Assembly: GCA_013339895.1 (NCBI GenBank)
Contig: JABACO010000018.1
Coordinates: 3,949,911-4,013,910 of the forward strand
From: Ephydatia muelleri
Taxonomy: Eukaryota; Porifera; Demospongiae; Spongillida; Spongillidae
DNA: 64,000 nucleotides
Direction of reading: 5' to 3'
A program made the translations under genes and the position numbers. Every line of letters begins with the position of its first letter. Positions within the stretch are counted from its first letter, which is position 1. Of this stretch, positions 38,572 through 50,166 are shown piece after piece. Below the pieces are notes generated by a model that had not been told where the DNA came from, made no database searches, and saw only the letters and a list, made by a program, of their open reading frames with translations.

Positions 38572-41500
38572 GTCCATTTTTTATACAAGACCTTTGCTTG
38601 CATCTATATGTGCTGTATACATGTAGCAGCAGTGTAAAGTTCTTGCATCAGCTCTACGCCTCCAAATAATGCAACCTCACCTATGCTATACAGGGAACTG
38701 TGGTGGACATCAATGAGGCTGTGATTCGACATATTCCTTACGATCCACAATTCCCGGGTCCTGTTTATGATGGTCCCCTGCAAGTTACCGGCCCAGGATA
38801 TGCACCCTTCAAACCCTACCTTCGACCTCGTTTGTTCTATTTAAGAGTAAGTTCTTTTTAGTCTTGTATAGCTTAGAAATGCATTCTCTATCTGTACAGT
38901 ATTTTAGTACAACATTTGGTGCAATAAAATGATGAGAAATGGAGCATTTTTATTTGTAATAATTTCAAATGACATTAAAAAAAATACCCCTGATTACTAT
39001 ACTATTCCTGGAAATCAAAAGTATTGTCTTATAATGATATTGAAACCTAATCAGGTTTTACAATACATATAAGAAATATGGGATTGTTTCCGCGAAAAGG
39101 GACTTCCGATTTTCCAGTGCATAAGAAGCAATGTGCAGGTACTGTACATCACAGACTTCTAGAATATCCCAAAATTTGAAATCTTGAAAAAAGCATGTGT
39201 TAGGTCCCTTTTTGCGCAAATGATCCCCTATGATGATTTAGTTTGTTACGTGCAGTGCATGTACATCCACGTTCCATTCTGCATCTTAATCATTACTGTT
39301 TGTCGTAGCATAGTCATACAAAAAGACATCAAAGCACCATTTCAACACCTTGTATACTGTACTAGCAGTTTTCAGCAATGAAGTGCACTCTGACTCCTGA
39401 AAACGTATTGTTTTGATAGATCCTTGGATTTGTGGCATTCTCAACCTGCACTGCGATTGTCTTCTGCACAGTGGTTTTAACCCTTCCAGGTACTGTACAG
39501 TGTAGGGATCCTTGTAGTTTATACCAGTAGTGTACAAATTGTGTACCTGCAAATACAAATGTCACATCCAGGTATTTATGCTTGAATGTACACTTATGGA
39601 TGAGTGATTTAATCTCATCGAGGCTATACTTGTATGTACTGTACATCTATACAGGTCGTGTGCATTGTCATGTTTCCATGGAGAGTGTGGTTACACTGTA
39701 CATGGATTTATACAACTGCATGCATGTACAGTAGACATCCTTCTTGCATGTTCATACACACGTACAGTATGTCAGGTAATGTGTCTGTTTCTGCCTGCAC
39801 AGTGTTTGCTGGTCGTCACCTGCTGGTGTTGGCTGGAGTGGAAGGGGCACCCGATATCTACACTGCAGCCATTGGTTTTTACATTATCTCCCTTGCCTGT
39901 CGAGCTGGCTCCTCTCTGCTTGGATACCTCGTGAAAGGCTTTAAGCCTTTTGCCCAGCAGCTGGGTGTATGGACTGTGCAGGTGATCATTGCACGTGTAC
40001 ATATGCATGTATTTGCCTGATTGCAACTGTATTGGCCGAGCAGTGTATTGCCTGGGTGTATGGACAGGTGTGTGTGTATTGGTCTGAGTACTTTGTTCCA
40101 AATGTGGGTTAACCACTTACATGTACAACCCATGCTCATGCATACAGTTGTAAGAATAAGACAAAGGTTCCACCTTTTATCTTCTTTTGTAAGTCAATTG
40201 CAAGAAAACATTATGTGCATGTAGTGTCTAGTACATCACAATGGATATAGAATGTGTATTTGTTATTAACCTTTGACAACGTCTACATGTAGTTGACCTT
40301 TTGCTGTAAACTTTGTGGTCTTATGGCATTTGTGGCACTTTGCTTGTTACAACTTTACTGTCCTTTGCTTTATTATTGCAGGCTTTGAAATGTCTGACTG
40401 CTGGAGTACTACTATTTGTGATTATCCCATTGCTGTTGGGACATCTGGTGGACCTCTTTGTCATCACCCCACTTCGAGTGCCCACTGATAGAACACCAGT
40501 CTTCTACCAAAGCACTGTGAGGAATGTGTGCTGGGTGTAGTGTGTCATGTCTTCCTGGGTATAGAACCCTACTCCTGGTGTAATATGTTAGTTGCTACAG
40601 AGATAGATGCCTTTAACTTCATCCTGGAGAATTGAGTTACTGATGGTTAATTGTGTCTCAAACGTCAAAATTATTATTCGCTCAAGTGTGTATCCAAATG
40701 GCAGTCATCAGCATGGGATTGGATGTTCTAGTTCTGAAATAACACTTAAGCAATCTATGCCAAGTTGGATGCAGATAATGGCAGCCATTCCACTAACATG
40801 GATTTAACTCTTTCACAGGCAACAGAGCAATATTGCACTGCTACACTAAAGCCACTTTGTTTATTTAAACCATTAACACTTTGTCGTCAACAACACATTG
40901 ATGAATGGAAAAGTTGTTTCCTGTTCATATTAGTGTCATTTGTTTACAAACTATATGTATTCCTGCAACTAGGAAACACACTACATGTGTACCGCAATGA
41001 TTGGCTTTGCCTGTGAAAGAGTTAACTCGCAGCAGCAGCACAATATTGCACCGCAGCTGCTATATAAAAGCCATTTTGTACAACACAGTGTTCAGACAAA
41101 AAGCTTTTAGCTTGTCAAATTTGCGGGGTTGTTTACAAAGAACATTTTCCTGTAACACGGAAACCCACTATACCGCAATAATTGGCTTCGCCCGCAAGAG
41201 TTAAATACTGGCATGATGTTCTACAGTACATGTACGTGCAATGTACATGTATCATACTTTGTGTGAGTTATGGTTAAGAAGTTTCATATGACTTGTAAAT
41301 TAGAGAAAGTACATGTAGCTGGGAAGAGTATTGCATGTAGATATTGTGTGCTTATCATGCATGTATAGAAGAACTGCAGAGTACTTGCAAGAAACACTTT
41401 ACTGTACATGTACAGGAATATAGGATGCCATCCAAGCACCTTGAAAAATCTTAAAAAAGAAGTGGTTTGCTGATTATGCATAGCCTTATCTTCCCCATCC

Positions 41501-41720
41501 CACATGATATCACCCAGTGTTTCCCATTGCCATAGATACTGATATCCTCCACCCATTGTCTTTCATCCCACAGCAGCTAATGAAGTTGTAGTGGAAAGAT
41601 TGCTTTAGTCTATATGCTCCAAGACAAATGTCTCCTGACAGGCATCCGTGATTTACAGTGTACTGAGTGTGCATTGCCCCCATAGTGGGCAACATGTAGC
41701 TGTGCCTCCTTTCCAGTCCA

Positions 41721-41809
<89 letters not shown>

Positions 41810-44800
41810 AACACACATGTAACTTTTGTACAAATGTAATTACACCATACAACTGTACACTGTACATCAGCCATTCTAAGCATGCATATATGCTGCACTT
41901 GTAGCTGATGTCTGTGTGTGGGCTTGTATCACGACTGTGTGGATAGTACACACGATGCTGCAGTGTATGTTGAAATTCAAGGGGGCTGAAATGCAGATGA
42001 GATACTGTACATGTTATATACAGTAGTCAGATTCCCATGTACACATGTACATGTATGGATGTATTCGAATCAGTCATGTGTTCCCATCTCATGTGCAAGG
42101 TGCGGCTCCCATCACTATCAGTACACAGGTCCTTACGAAGGGCAGTTTGTTCTCGTGCTAATCATCCATGCTCACACTAGTTTATGAGAGAGTTTGATGG
42201 ACGTGTTTGCAAATGATGCCCATCGCACCACCCTTCACGCGAATTCCCCTTGTTTCTTATCTACAGTACATGTGGAGAGTCTCTACGAAATCCACATGCA
42301 TGTACATGTACATGTGACAGCATTGCCGACTAGACAGTTTAGTTTCTGAGTTCTGTTCACGCTCTATGGCATGGCTTGTGTTCTGTTTGCATACATGTAT
42401 GTAGCAAAGTCATGTAATAAACTGTAAATAAGATGAGAAAACAGTTATTTTGTCTGCAATGTACATGTATGTACTGTTTAAATGTACTGTATAGTAGATG
42501 GTCATGTACAGTATGAAAATATTATCTTAGTATGGTATGTGTCAATAGAGCCTGAGAATTATTGCATGCATGTGCTTTGACCATTTTCAAAAGAGTTGAA
42601 CTGTGCTAATGGATGGGTTGAGCAGTATCCTTCTCTGCTGCATTTTATGTGTTGTTCACTGTTGCTATCACTTTTGTGGTAATGAATAATGTGCGTAATA
42701 TTACACCAACAAAAGAAGAAACGAGCCACATCTGATGGCATGGGAATGACCTACAATCTTCTAGTCTCTTCTAGTTTGCTGAATGGAATTCATTTTTTGA
42801 GTTTGATAATACATTTATAGTCACATACTGGAGTTGCAATTGCAACCGATGTTAAAGCCAAATCCATTATGTGTTGTAACAAGGTATTGATTGAATATAG
42901 GCTCGAATAGTGGGCATATTTTAGTTAACCGACTTTATTTACACTGAGTATTACGGGCTATGTACATGTGCATACACTGTACACCTGTACATGTATTAAT
43001 GTGCTGGAATAATAACTTTCAACTTAAGTTACAAGTACTGTACATGTACTGTACATATCTGCATGTAAGATTATTATAACGTGCATATACACACTGCAAT
43101 CTGCAATGTATTGTACTGTAATTTTACTCTACACTGTACATATATATTGTTACAAGTTTTGTGTTGTTAGCTTTGTTCAATCATCTTCTCATAGCATATG
43201 GTCCTTGGCTTTGTTGTTGCACATTATAATTGAGATTATAAGCATATTGAGTGTGGATAAACATTTTCATTGCTACAGTGGCTGGACTGGCAAAATCATA
43301 ATTTACTGATGTGTCACATGATATGCATGTGCACGTGTACATGAACAGTATCTTCACCTTCGTTTTGGTTTTGTGTTAGGAGTGGGCTCTTGGTATGCTG
43401 CATATGAAGTGCACTTGTGGTGTCATTTGGCTCACGAACATCAGCTTTAAGAGGACTCTGGACCAGGTACAGTGGCAGGGAGGGAAACTCAGGTCAGAGG
43501 GGGTGGAAAGGATGTTGCCACACTATTTGGAACACCCAATGATATTTTGCTTAGGCTGGAAATGAATTTATATGTTTTGAGTTGAGCTTCATGTGTTGTT
43601 TTGGTCTGCAGCTTTATCAGGGTGGAATACGAAACCTCAATCTTACCTTTGTCCTAAAGGAGGTGGCCTGGCCTGTGATAGTCTTCCTGTCATTATGTAT
43701 ACTGGTACCTTACATCATTCTGATGGGTGTTCTCCCCCAAATTGGTGAGCTGCATTTCTCTAGTTTAGCGCATGCATCGATACATGTTTGCGTCCACTGA
43801 CTTGTACATTGTTCGTATGCACTATACATGTATGTGTACATGTACAGTATCATATGTCTTTTGAGTACATTTGTCACATGCCGAATCAGATTCTAAAAGA
43901 TTGGTTTCTACTCTTGTATCAGTGTACATGAGATAAAATTAATGTAATCTGAATGCATTCAGTTCAAATATTAATAAATGTTAATGCGTGATGAATGGGG
44001 AGGACCCTGTGTATATTGTATATGCAGCTGTATGACTAGCAATAATGCAGTCTGTTAATTGCAATCTGATCTTGTAGATAAACCAAATGAACATGCTGGA
44101 ATTACACTGGTTTTGGTATGCAAATGCATGTACCCGTACATGTACATGTACATGTATGTTCAGAGGATTACACAATAGGTTCAGGGGTATGGTGATGTGA
44201 ACGCAACGCCAGTATGTGTCATTGTACTCTTTGGTCCTCAAGCTTATAATATGCACTAGATGCATGTATGTTATGAACCAGTTTGATTCAATTATAATTG
44301 GTCTGTGGACGAGATAATTTACTCCTCCAGTTTGTTGTAATCGCATTGTTATTTGTGTTGCTTATCTCTTTTGCAGGCAAAGCCTATTATTGTGGTATAG
44401 TGTGGAATAAACATTTCCTTGTAACAGGAAAACGTTTATTGTAAACAACCCTGTGAATTTGACAAGCAAAAATATTTCCACTGAACATTGTTTTGTTGAC
44501 TACAAAAACGTTAACGATTTAGTAAACCAAAGTGGCTTTTGTACAGCAGCTGCAGCGCAATATTGTGCAGCTGCCCACTGAAGAGTTATTCTACCCCATG
44601 TTCATCGTGTATTAATGTTGTTATGGAAGGCTTTGTCTAATATTGCTGAATATTTGTTCAGTGAACACCTTAATTTTGACAGGTTTTGCGTACACAACAT
44701 GCCTTGTGTCTTATCGCTACTTCTACCCCGTTCTGATGCTGGCTGCATTTTCACTGTGTGCCATCGTGTTTTGCATTCAGCAGTGCAGGAAACTGTATAA

Positions 44801-44962
44801 CCACATCAAAAACGAGAAGTAGGCATTAAAAAAATGCATTACTCAATTGTTAATCAATGCATTTGCAGGTATTTGGTTGGACAACAGCTTGTCAATTATG
44901 GTAATGAAATGGTTGGTGATGCTCAACTGTCCACACCCATCCAGGAGAGCAGAGAGCGCTGA
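26039..44962 (+). CDS. MARCHF6: MARCHF6/Doa10-type ER membrane RING-CH ubiquitin ligase, complete
   Basis: Thirty-two exons in consistent phase give 1077 aa: 26039-26126, 26407-26503, 27046-27078, 27173-27213, 27619-27762, 28676-28748, 29714-30244, 30958-31063, 31552-31659, 31720-31792, 32342-32391, 32528-32560, 33106-33157, 33204-33262, 33331-33411, 34100-34128, 34279-34318, 34426-34500, 35055-35109, 36644-36792, 37322-37372, 37828-37925, 38199-38339, 38404-38443, 38694-38846, 39420-39489, 39803-39981, 40382-40516, 43380-43466, 43612-43744, 44683-44818, 44869-44962. The RING-CH is intact C4HC3: C32-x2-C35, C49-x-C51, H59-x2-C62, C75-x2-C78 (DICRVCR, PCLCTGS, YCELCNHRF). Many membrane segments follow (LVWLKDQLGNGG, FPLMSGWWIDVC, EVLRPGVLWFLRNLND, PTLLEHGNTR, PLRVPTDRTPVFY). 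Family members ubiquitinate misfolded and N-degron proteins and squalene monooxygenase in ERAD. Two differences from the ~910-aa vertebrate protein are a 29-residue acidic N-terminal extension and a long charged cytosolic insert from exons 7-10. Confidence 0.96.
27762..28050. repeat. Imperfect minisatellite seeded from the exon 5 splice junction
   Basis: Tandem imperfect copies built around GATCATGTGACTGGTCATTG with spacers of AAGGG, GTGCACGTGT or CCCATGTGCATA run from the exon 5 donor into the intron. The end of exon 5 itself reads GGCTGGTCATTGTGCCCATA followed by TGCATAT and the donor GTAAGTGATCATGTGA. So the first repeat copy spans the exon-intron boundary, and later copies carry near-duplicate donor-like GTAAG words. 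Confidence 0.65.
29613..29700. repeat. (GT)n microsatellite before MARCHF6 exon 7
   Basis: About 44 GT units with single GC and AT interruptions end 13 bases before the start of exon 7 (29714). As in the WD40 gene, a GT run rather than a clean pyrimidine tract precedes the acceptor (TTTTGTTGCTCAG). Confidence 0.9.
32030..32340. repeat. Polypyrimidine (CCCCT/CCCT)n tract before MARCHF6 exon 11
   Basis: About 310 bases consist almost only of C and T, in units of CCCCT and CCCT, with a single CCCCCATCC break near 32151-32160. It runs directly into the acceptor CCAG of exon 32342-32391, so it is a hugely extended pyrimidine tract. The complementary strand is a regular GGGGA/GGGA string, with potential for G-quadruplex or triplex formation. 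Confidence 0.95.
33578..33940. repeat. 16-bp minisatellite (CATACATGTCCATCTG)n in MARCHF6 intron 15
   Basis: About 22 tandem copies differ by small changes (TCTC for TCTG, an extra C, TACGTG, inserted TACATG). Because 16 is not a multiple of three, SICIHVHL- and YMSICIHV-like frames open in all plus-strand frames and MQMDMYADGH-like frames on minus. All lie within an intron (33412-34099). Confidence 0.9.
35212..35330. repeat. 17-bp minisatellite (GCTAACTGCTGACATGC)n
   Basis: Between six and seven tandem copies lie in the MARCHF6 intron between exons 19 and 20, with minor variants (GCTC, CACT, GTGC in place of GCGC). No coding potential is suggested. Confidence 0.9.
35835..36222. mobile_element. 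Two head-on TTAA-flanked MITE copies in MARCHF6 intron 19
   Basis: The right copy (36010-36218) is flanked by TTAA on both sides and has ends CTCTTTCGCGGGCAAAG and, inverted, CTCTTTCATGGGCAACAG. The left copy (about 35835-36005) is a more diverged member in the opposite orientation, ending GGCTTTGCCCACGAGAGTG. Together they form a palindrome-like junction (CCAATTATT on both sides) around 36006. The interior shared with other copies includes GCAATATTG, GCAGCTGC and TTGTTTACAAA. There is no ORF. The family recurs at 40.8, 44.4, 49.9 and 51.7 kb. Confidence 0.7.
36395..36525. repeat. 17-bp minisatellite (GTGTACATGGTGATAGT)n
   Basis: About seven tandem copies lie upstream of MARCHF6 exon 20, with one partial copy further right (36553-36570). 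They are intronic and non-coding. Confidence 0.85.
39080..39228. mobile_element. Short MITE with ~24-bp terminal inverted repeats
   Basis: The left end GGGATTGTTTCCGCGAAAAG plus GGAC is matched by the inverse complement of the right end (GTCCCTTTTTGCGCAAATGA plus TCCC) with four mismatches. The ~149-bp element lies in the MARCHF6 intron between exons 25 and 26. Its ends resemble the fragment at 18.57-18.80 kb. Confidence 0.6.
40808..41200. mobile_element. Tandem pair of TTAA MITEs sharing one target site
   Basis: The first copy (40808-41021) has ends CTCTTTCACAGGCAA and its inverse TTGCCTGTGAAAGAG, flanked by TTAA at 40804 and 41022. A second, more diverged copy (41026-41200) uses the same central TTAA and ends GCCCGCAAGAG before TTAA at 41201. 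They lie in the 2.9-kb MARCHF6 intron between exons 28 and 29. The TTAA flanks are those of piggyBac-type integration, but the ends lack the usual CCC start, so the superfamily is uncertain. Confidence 0.7.
41636..44640 (+). repeat. Source segment of the partial duplication at 50.0-52.05 kb
   Basis: Three blocks of this MARCHF6 region recur downstream: 41636-42518 matches 50022-50862, 43217-44008 matches 50888-51658, and 44256-44640 matches 51658-52050 in inverse orientation. The first block includes a GT microsatellite (41724-41808) and unique intronic sequence. The second carries exons 29 and 30. The third contains a TTAA MITE (about 44365-44588). Confidence 0.85.
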
Positions 44963-45610
44963 GGGCCATTTGCTGTGATTGAATTCATCTTATGTAAACA
45001 GCATCTGGGGCTGTGATGCACAGTTACAGTGTAAATGTGTTCAATGTTCATCTTACTGACTGCTATCCTTCAGTGCTTTTGTTTCATTCCAAAATAATAC
45101 GAGAACTGTTGTATGCATTGGCATGGTGTATTACGTTCTTGCATATGAGCAAGAAGCGCAGTATGTCAGTGAAATGCATGGTGTCGGCATGTGCATGCAT
45201 GCTTCATTCAACTGAATGGAACAGGTATGGAAAATTGTCCCTAACAAAATCACACATGTTCTGAAATGTCCACATTAGCATGATCAGTAATCCCTAGTAG
45301 TTACCTACATAGACAGCAGGCTATTATCATCTGTATAGCTTGGTAAGTACAATGGTAGTTAATAAGGAAAATAATTTTTTTTTACAAACACTGCACATTA
45401 TCTATTTCTGATCAATTGACTCATAAAGTGTATTTCATTTTAGCACACTGTTAGATAGATCCATTGCTCATATCATGTATTCAGGCTAGCTGCATGTAAC
45501 ATCACAAACTTATGCATGCATGCATATGGGGTATATTAACACAAATGGAACCATGCTGACAATGTACAGTACAATGCTTTTTGATGTGTATATATTGATT
45601 GAAGCTCTCT
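44963..45610. other. Convergent 3' spacer between MARCHF6 and receptor 2
   Basis: The region holds the 3' UTRs of both convergent genes, stop to stop 648 bp. No additional gene is seen. No canonical AATAAA is close to the MARCHF6 stop. Confidence 0.4.
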
Positions 45611-48320
45611 TCACTCAATTGTAGCACTTTCAGGAGACGTTGATTGTAAGTTGCATGAACATTTGGTCTTGCAGAACTGAACACATAAGAGTTTATTAAA
45701 GTTTACTATGTAAGCGAGATAAACTGATGGTAAGGCACCTAGCAGTATGTAGGCGACCATATTTACACCAGGATTCATGAAGGATTCAAATTCTTTCCTT
45801 TGACTGTCACATATTTGCTTAATGCCTCCAGCCTCACAGGCAAAGTACTTGATTACGTTTCGAACATACACTTCGCCAGTAGATGTAGCTATACTGAATC
45901 CTGCAAGTGCCACTGATGCCAATACGACATAGTAACAGAGAATTAAGAATAGTTTCCTTTCGGCTGTTTGCATTGTCTGATTTCCATGTTGTTCCATAAA
46001 GGTACTACGCTATATAAAATAATACAATTGCAAATTAAACAACAGGTTTGTTACAGATACATTATATATATGTGTTTGCCTATTTGTTGTGTGCATGCGT
46101 ATGGTATGCATGTGTATTGCTGTCAATATTCCCAGACTCTCTGTTCTGTACCTTTAAAATGGTTGCCAAGATAAGGATCAGCAATGTCGTACCAATGGCA
46201 ACAATAAGGCTGATGGGAAGTATCAGTGTGAAGTAAACTGCATTACTGTTCTTAGTCACACAGAATACAGGAGGGAAGCTGCTCATTGTGAAACCTCCTG
46301 TTACAAATGCACTAATGACAGGTGCCACAGGTATTAGGAGCGCTACAACAACGACCATTATGTGGACAAACTTGACATTGTTGAAGGCCTTTGCGTGGAA
46401 GGGGAACTTGACCTTCCAGAATAGAGCAGCCACGTGACATATCCACCAAATGGCTAGTTGGAGGAGTGCGTAGTAATACACCGAACCTGAATGTGTGTGC
46501 ATGTGTGTATATAGCATGTGTTTCAATTATGCATTGTGTATACATAAATTATGTGTATTAAATTTGTGAATTCTTTGGATACTGGACCACATTCCATGAT
46601 AAATCCTTTAGCTGTGTTTGTCACACAATGTTCACCGTGTGAGTATAGTATTTAAACTCAACCTGTGAAAGAGCAAAATGCAGTTGGTGTCTTCATAGCT
46701 TCAAGCAAATCTTGTGAGCTGCAGAATAGTGCCTCACGATCCATCAGAGAAATCAGGATAAATGCAGCTGTAGGCAAGACACAGATGTAATTATGGGGCC
46801 AGTGGGTAACATAAACCAATCTATGTGGTGGGTCAATCTAGGTGAACAATTACTGTCCAGGAAACGAAAAATAAGAGGGGTATACTTACCAAATCCAACA
46901 AATGTCATGGCCATATATGGGATGATCACAGAGGGAAACGCAAACCTGCAAGTTAGCGCTTCAGTGAAGGTACTCAGTAAAAAGAGTAATTAATGCACTT
47001 TACATTGTTCTTCTTTTAACTACAGAGCATATCACCACAACTATGCCCATAGCCAATCCAGCAGCTGCAGAGATTATTACAATGGCATCAATGCTGTTGG
47101 AAATAGCATCAGAAGAGTATCCCTTCCATTTGTTGCACATTGGATGACAACTGCCATTGAGTAGAAAGAATGAGTCACGACAGCTTAGGTGTGTTGAGTT
47201 TGGTGCCATTGTTGTAGTGTTCTGTACTGCCACTGTTGCATTCATATCTGCATTGAAATGTCATGCATGTGCACACATGCATGCTTGAGCTTTATGCTGA
47301 CATGGATAGCATTCATGATGGTGGGTCCTTTTACCATGGATGGTATGGTATCCATGCTCTTACCTTCACAATAAGATGTAGCTGAAAGGCTTTCACAGAC
47401 AGGGAGCTGTTGCTTCACATATGGGATGCTAAGTGCGTTCTGCCACTCATCCTTGCATGCCACTGTGCTGACCTCGATACACTGATCTCTACTGGGTCTG
47501 GAAACGGTTCCATTTTCATCACACAATGGGAACAGGTAAAGACACAGGAAGGGAATGAAGGAGGATCTACACGTCTCCGTAGTTCCAAGTAAGGAGAGGC
47601 CATTGATGATAAGTTGAGCGGTGTTCTCATTAGCCTCTTGATCCACACTTGCTGTGATGTATACATCACTGCTGTTATTGAATTCTTCAAATAAGCATTT
47701 CTCACGTTGAATCAAAGCTTGTAGGACATACTGATTTGGTGTAATTGGCACAGCCGACCAGCTTGGTGTTCTATAGTAAAAATAGACTAAAAAAGGGACA
47801 GTAGCTACAGTTGTATATACAAATAAACTATTACAGTATTTTGTACACATAAACTAAGTGCCATACGTACCGGAGTTTAAAACGCCCAAAAACTGAACAT
47901 TAATGCATGTGGTCAACGGATGACAGCTTAATCGCAGTAAGCGGCTATTAGCAAAGCCAACTGTTCATCTCAGTGTCGTCAAATTCCACCCGTCTGAACC
48001 TCGAAAGGCATCGTGCGCCCACATTAAAAAAAAAAAACAGCTTACGCACAAGAGTGATCCTCTATAGTACTGTTGCTGCTCGTGTACCATGCACGCAGAC
48101 TGAGTTGGAGTAATTGCCGATCTAGGCTCTACTCAACAGCTGCTTCCCACGCCTTATTGTGTTTTCTTATGGCTTACCTGCGTTGGAGCGTGCACGGAAG
48201 TGGAGATAAATAGAACACCGTTGGTAGCGATAGCAGCGCCCAAACAGACCCGACTATGGTGCATATCGTCACGGCATGTCCCACGGACATCCATACACGT
48301 CTGTACAATGAAAAACTCAT
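45611..48320 (-). CDS. Frizzled-like receptor 2 (CRD plus 7TM)
   Basis: Seven exons in consistent phase give 562 aa: 48320-48178, 47770-47364, 47247-47004, 46945-46890, 46767-46663, 46486-46152, 46009-45611. The first exon (MSFSLYRRVWMSVGHAV...) carries a hydrophobic signal or anchor segment. The CRD exon has ETCRSSFIPFLCLYLFPLC, DQC and LPVCESL, then linker cysteines (LSCRDSFFLLNGSC). The seven membrane segments include FAFPSVIIPYMAMTF, LAIWWICHVAALFW, LILPISLIVAIG, LILCYYVVLASVALAG and YILLGALPSVYLAYIV. It is closely parallel to receptor 1 exon by exon (exon lengths 56, 105 and 335 nt identical), so the two arose by duplication. The tail lacks KTxxxW. In the phase used here the first two CRD cysteines of receptor 1 are lost through a 1-bp indel. 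An alternative start at 47850 reads into the same frame. Convergent with MARCHF6. Confidence 0.85.
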
Positions 48321-49873
48321 GACAAGTATTTGATTGTTTTGCAACATGGGCACAATGTTTTTATGTTTTGAAGCAAAAATAACACATGATTTTATATTTC
48401 ACTTTCAACATTCTGAGCAGCAGAATCAATAACACAAGGAAGTACTTTTGCCTATTGAGGAATAATAATTAATAACTTTTCAATGGATGGGCGCGCCCTC
48501 GTTAGTGCAAATTATACAATGCACGTGCGCGCGTGTGTGGCGTTGATGGTAGGAGGAGCGTGTCGTTTCTAAATGTCCTAGTTAATATACGGCTGTATGC
48601 GGCTGGAAACTGGGTTAATGTACATACACGCACTGTTGCATCAAAAACATAGGAATTGAGTATCACACGAAACAAGTGCAGCAGCATTGCGTGGTGTTGG
48701 GACAACGTTTGGCAAAGGCTAAAACAAAAGTATCAGGCAAAGCAATTTTAGAAAAGCTGCAGGCAGCCAGCCTTTGGTGACACTAGTTGTAATGACCCAC
48801 ACATACATATACATCCAGAAAGCATGAGTATGTGTTGCAAGCTGGCGATGGACAGGGTGGTAAGTGCTGTGAAGAATAAAGTGCATCGCAGGAGTGCTGT
48901 TGTTCTGGTCCAGCTAGTGTGAGAAGCATTCTAACAGGGATGCAAGGTAAAGGTGTACACTGTAACAAATAATGAGTGCCCTTCATTATTCGCTAGCTTC
49001 ACTCCTCTGGAGTGAAGCTAGCGCAAGAGTGAAGGGCACTCATTGGTTGCTTCAGTCTTTAGCAAAAGAGTGAGGATCTATCTCTGAAGTTTAGTGACAA
49101 ATTATTGATTGAATTTTGTGATAAAAAGGGGGTGACTGATGACACTATATTATACAGGAATGAATAGGACATGTTTGAACCGAAATATCTTTTGATAGGA
49201 TGTAGATAAAAATCTGCTATTTTGAAACTAAGATTGTGGGTTCGGTCGAATTTGTTTGCATAATTTTAATTTAAAAATATTAATCGAGCTAATTAAGTTT
49301 AATAAAAATAAAGTTGAACTTGTTTAGTCATGTAGTTCAATTTTTACGCCGCGAAAAACTGAAAAGTACTATTGTGCAGTGAATGCGCATGCGCAAATTG
49401 AGCCGCGGTAGTTTCCCAAGCCTTTGGGAGCCCCACCCCCATGAGCTCAGATGTGATCACGTGGAGCCAAGCTCAACTCCACCACAAATACATGGAATTG
49501 CCCCACCTTCTCCCAGCTTGCTGTTACGCGTTTCATTAATTATCGCCGGTCTGTGGGTGTCTAGATCGAGATTTCGCAGGCAGCGTGTGTGGCACACTGA
49601 TTTCGATCGGAGAGAACGTAACCATGCACACTTACATCTATCAATCGAGCGACTAGATGGCCCGCACTAGGTTATAGCATTAGACAAATTAAATTCTAAA
49701 TTTTGTCACTTTGAGTTTGAGCTCTGTTGGAGCTAGCGAAATGGCCAGCTCGATCGCAATTAGCAATCGAAAGTTACATGCTGGGACGGTCGATCTAAAC
49801 CCGACTGGGGCCTAAACTGTTGCATGGATGAGTGTCTAAAATATTTGTGCGATATCTGTGTTTTAAGAGCTTG
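48321..49873. other. Upstream region of receptor 2; no recognised gene
   Basis: The stretch presumably includes the receptor 2 promoter. GC-richer patches (GCACGTGCGCGCGTGTG at about 48520; 49383-49670) contain open frames, but none resembles a known protein. A perfect-armed hairpin lies at 48971-49044, listed separately. Confidence 0.35.
48971..49044. repeat. Long hairpin-forming inverted repeat
   Basis: Outer arms AATGAGTGCCCTTCA and TGAAGGGCACTCATT and inner arms CGCTAGCTTCACT and AGTGAAGCTAGCG are perfectly complementary. They are separated by unmatched 5-6 nt bulges (TTATT; CAAGAG) and a 7-nt loop. It is the strongest short palindrome in the window apart from the GTACATGTAC words. It could be a miniature element end pair or a structured transcript. 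Confidence 0.75.
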
Positions 49874-50025
49874 ATTAACTCTTTCACGGGCAACAGAGCA
49901 ATATTGCGCCACATGTTCTATACTAAAACCACTTTCTTTACCTAAGCCATTAAGACTTTTGTTGTCAACAACACATTCCACTAGCATGAATTTAACTCTT
50001 TCACAGGCAACAGAGCAATATTGCA
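49874..50025. mobile_element. Truncated TTAA MITE at the duplication breakpoint
   Basis: TTAACTCTTTCACGGGCAAC starts one copy at about 49876. A second start TTAACTCTTTCACAGGCAAC occurs at 49992 and runs only to GAGCAATATTGCAGG, where sequence duplicated from 41636 begins. The element is therefore cut exactly at the junction of the segmental duplication. Confidence 0.65.
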
Positions 50026-50122
50026 GGCATCCGTGATCTACAGTGTACTGAGTGTGCATTGCCCCCATAGTGGGCAACATGTAGCTGTGCCTCCTTTCCA
50101 GCCCATTTGTCTGTGTATGTGT

Positions 50123-50166
<44 letters not shown>

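Noticed and set aside
49383-49670. 95-codon plus-strand ORF in a GC-richer patch
   Set aside because: There is no recognisable domain, no splice context and no repeat support; it may simply reflect base composition.
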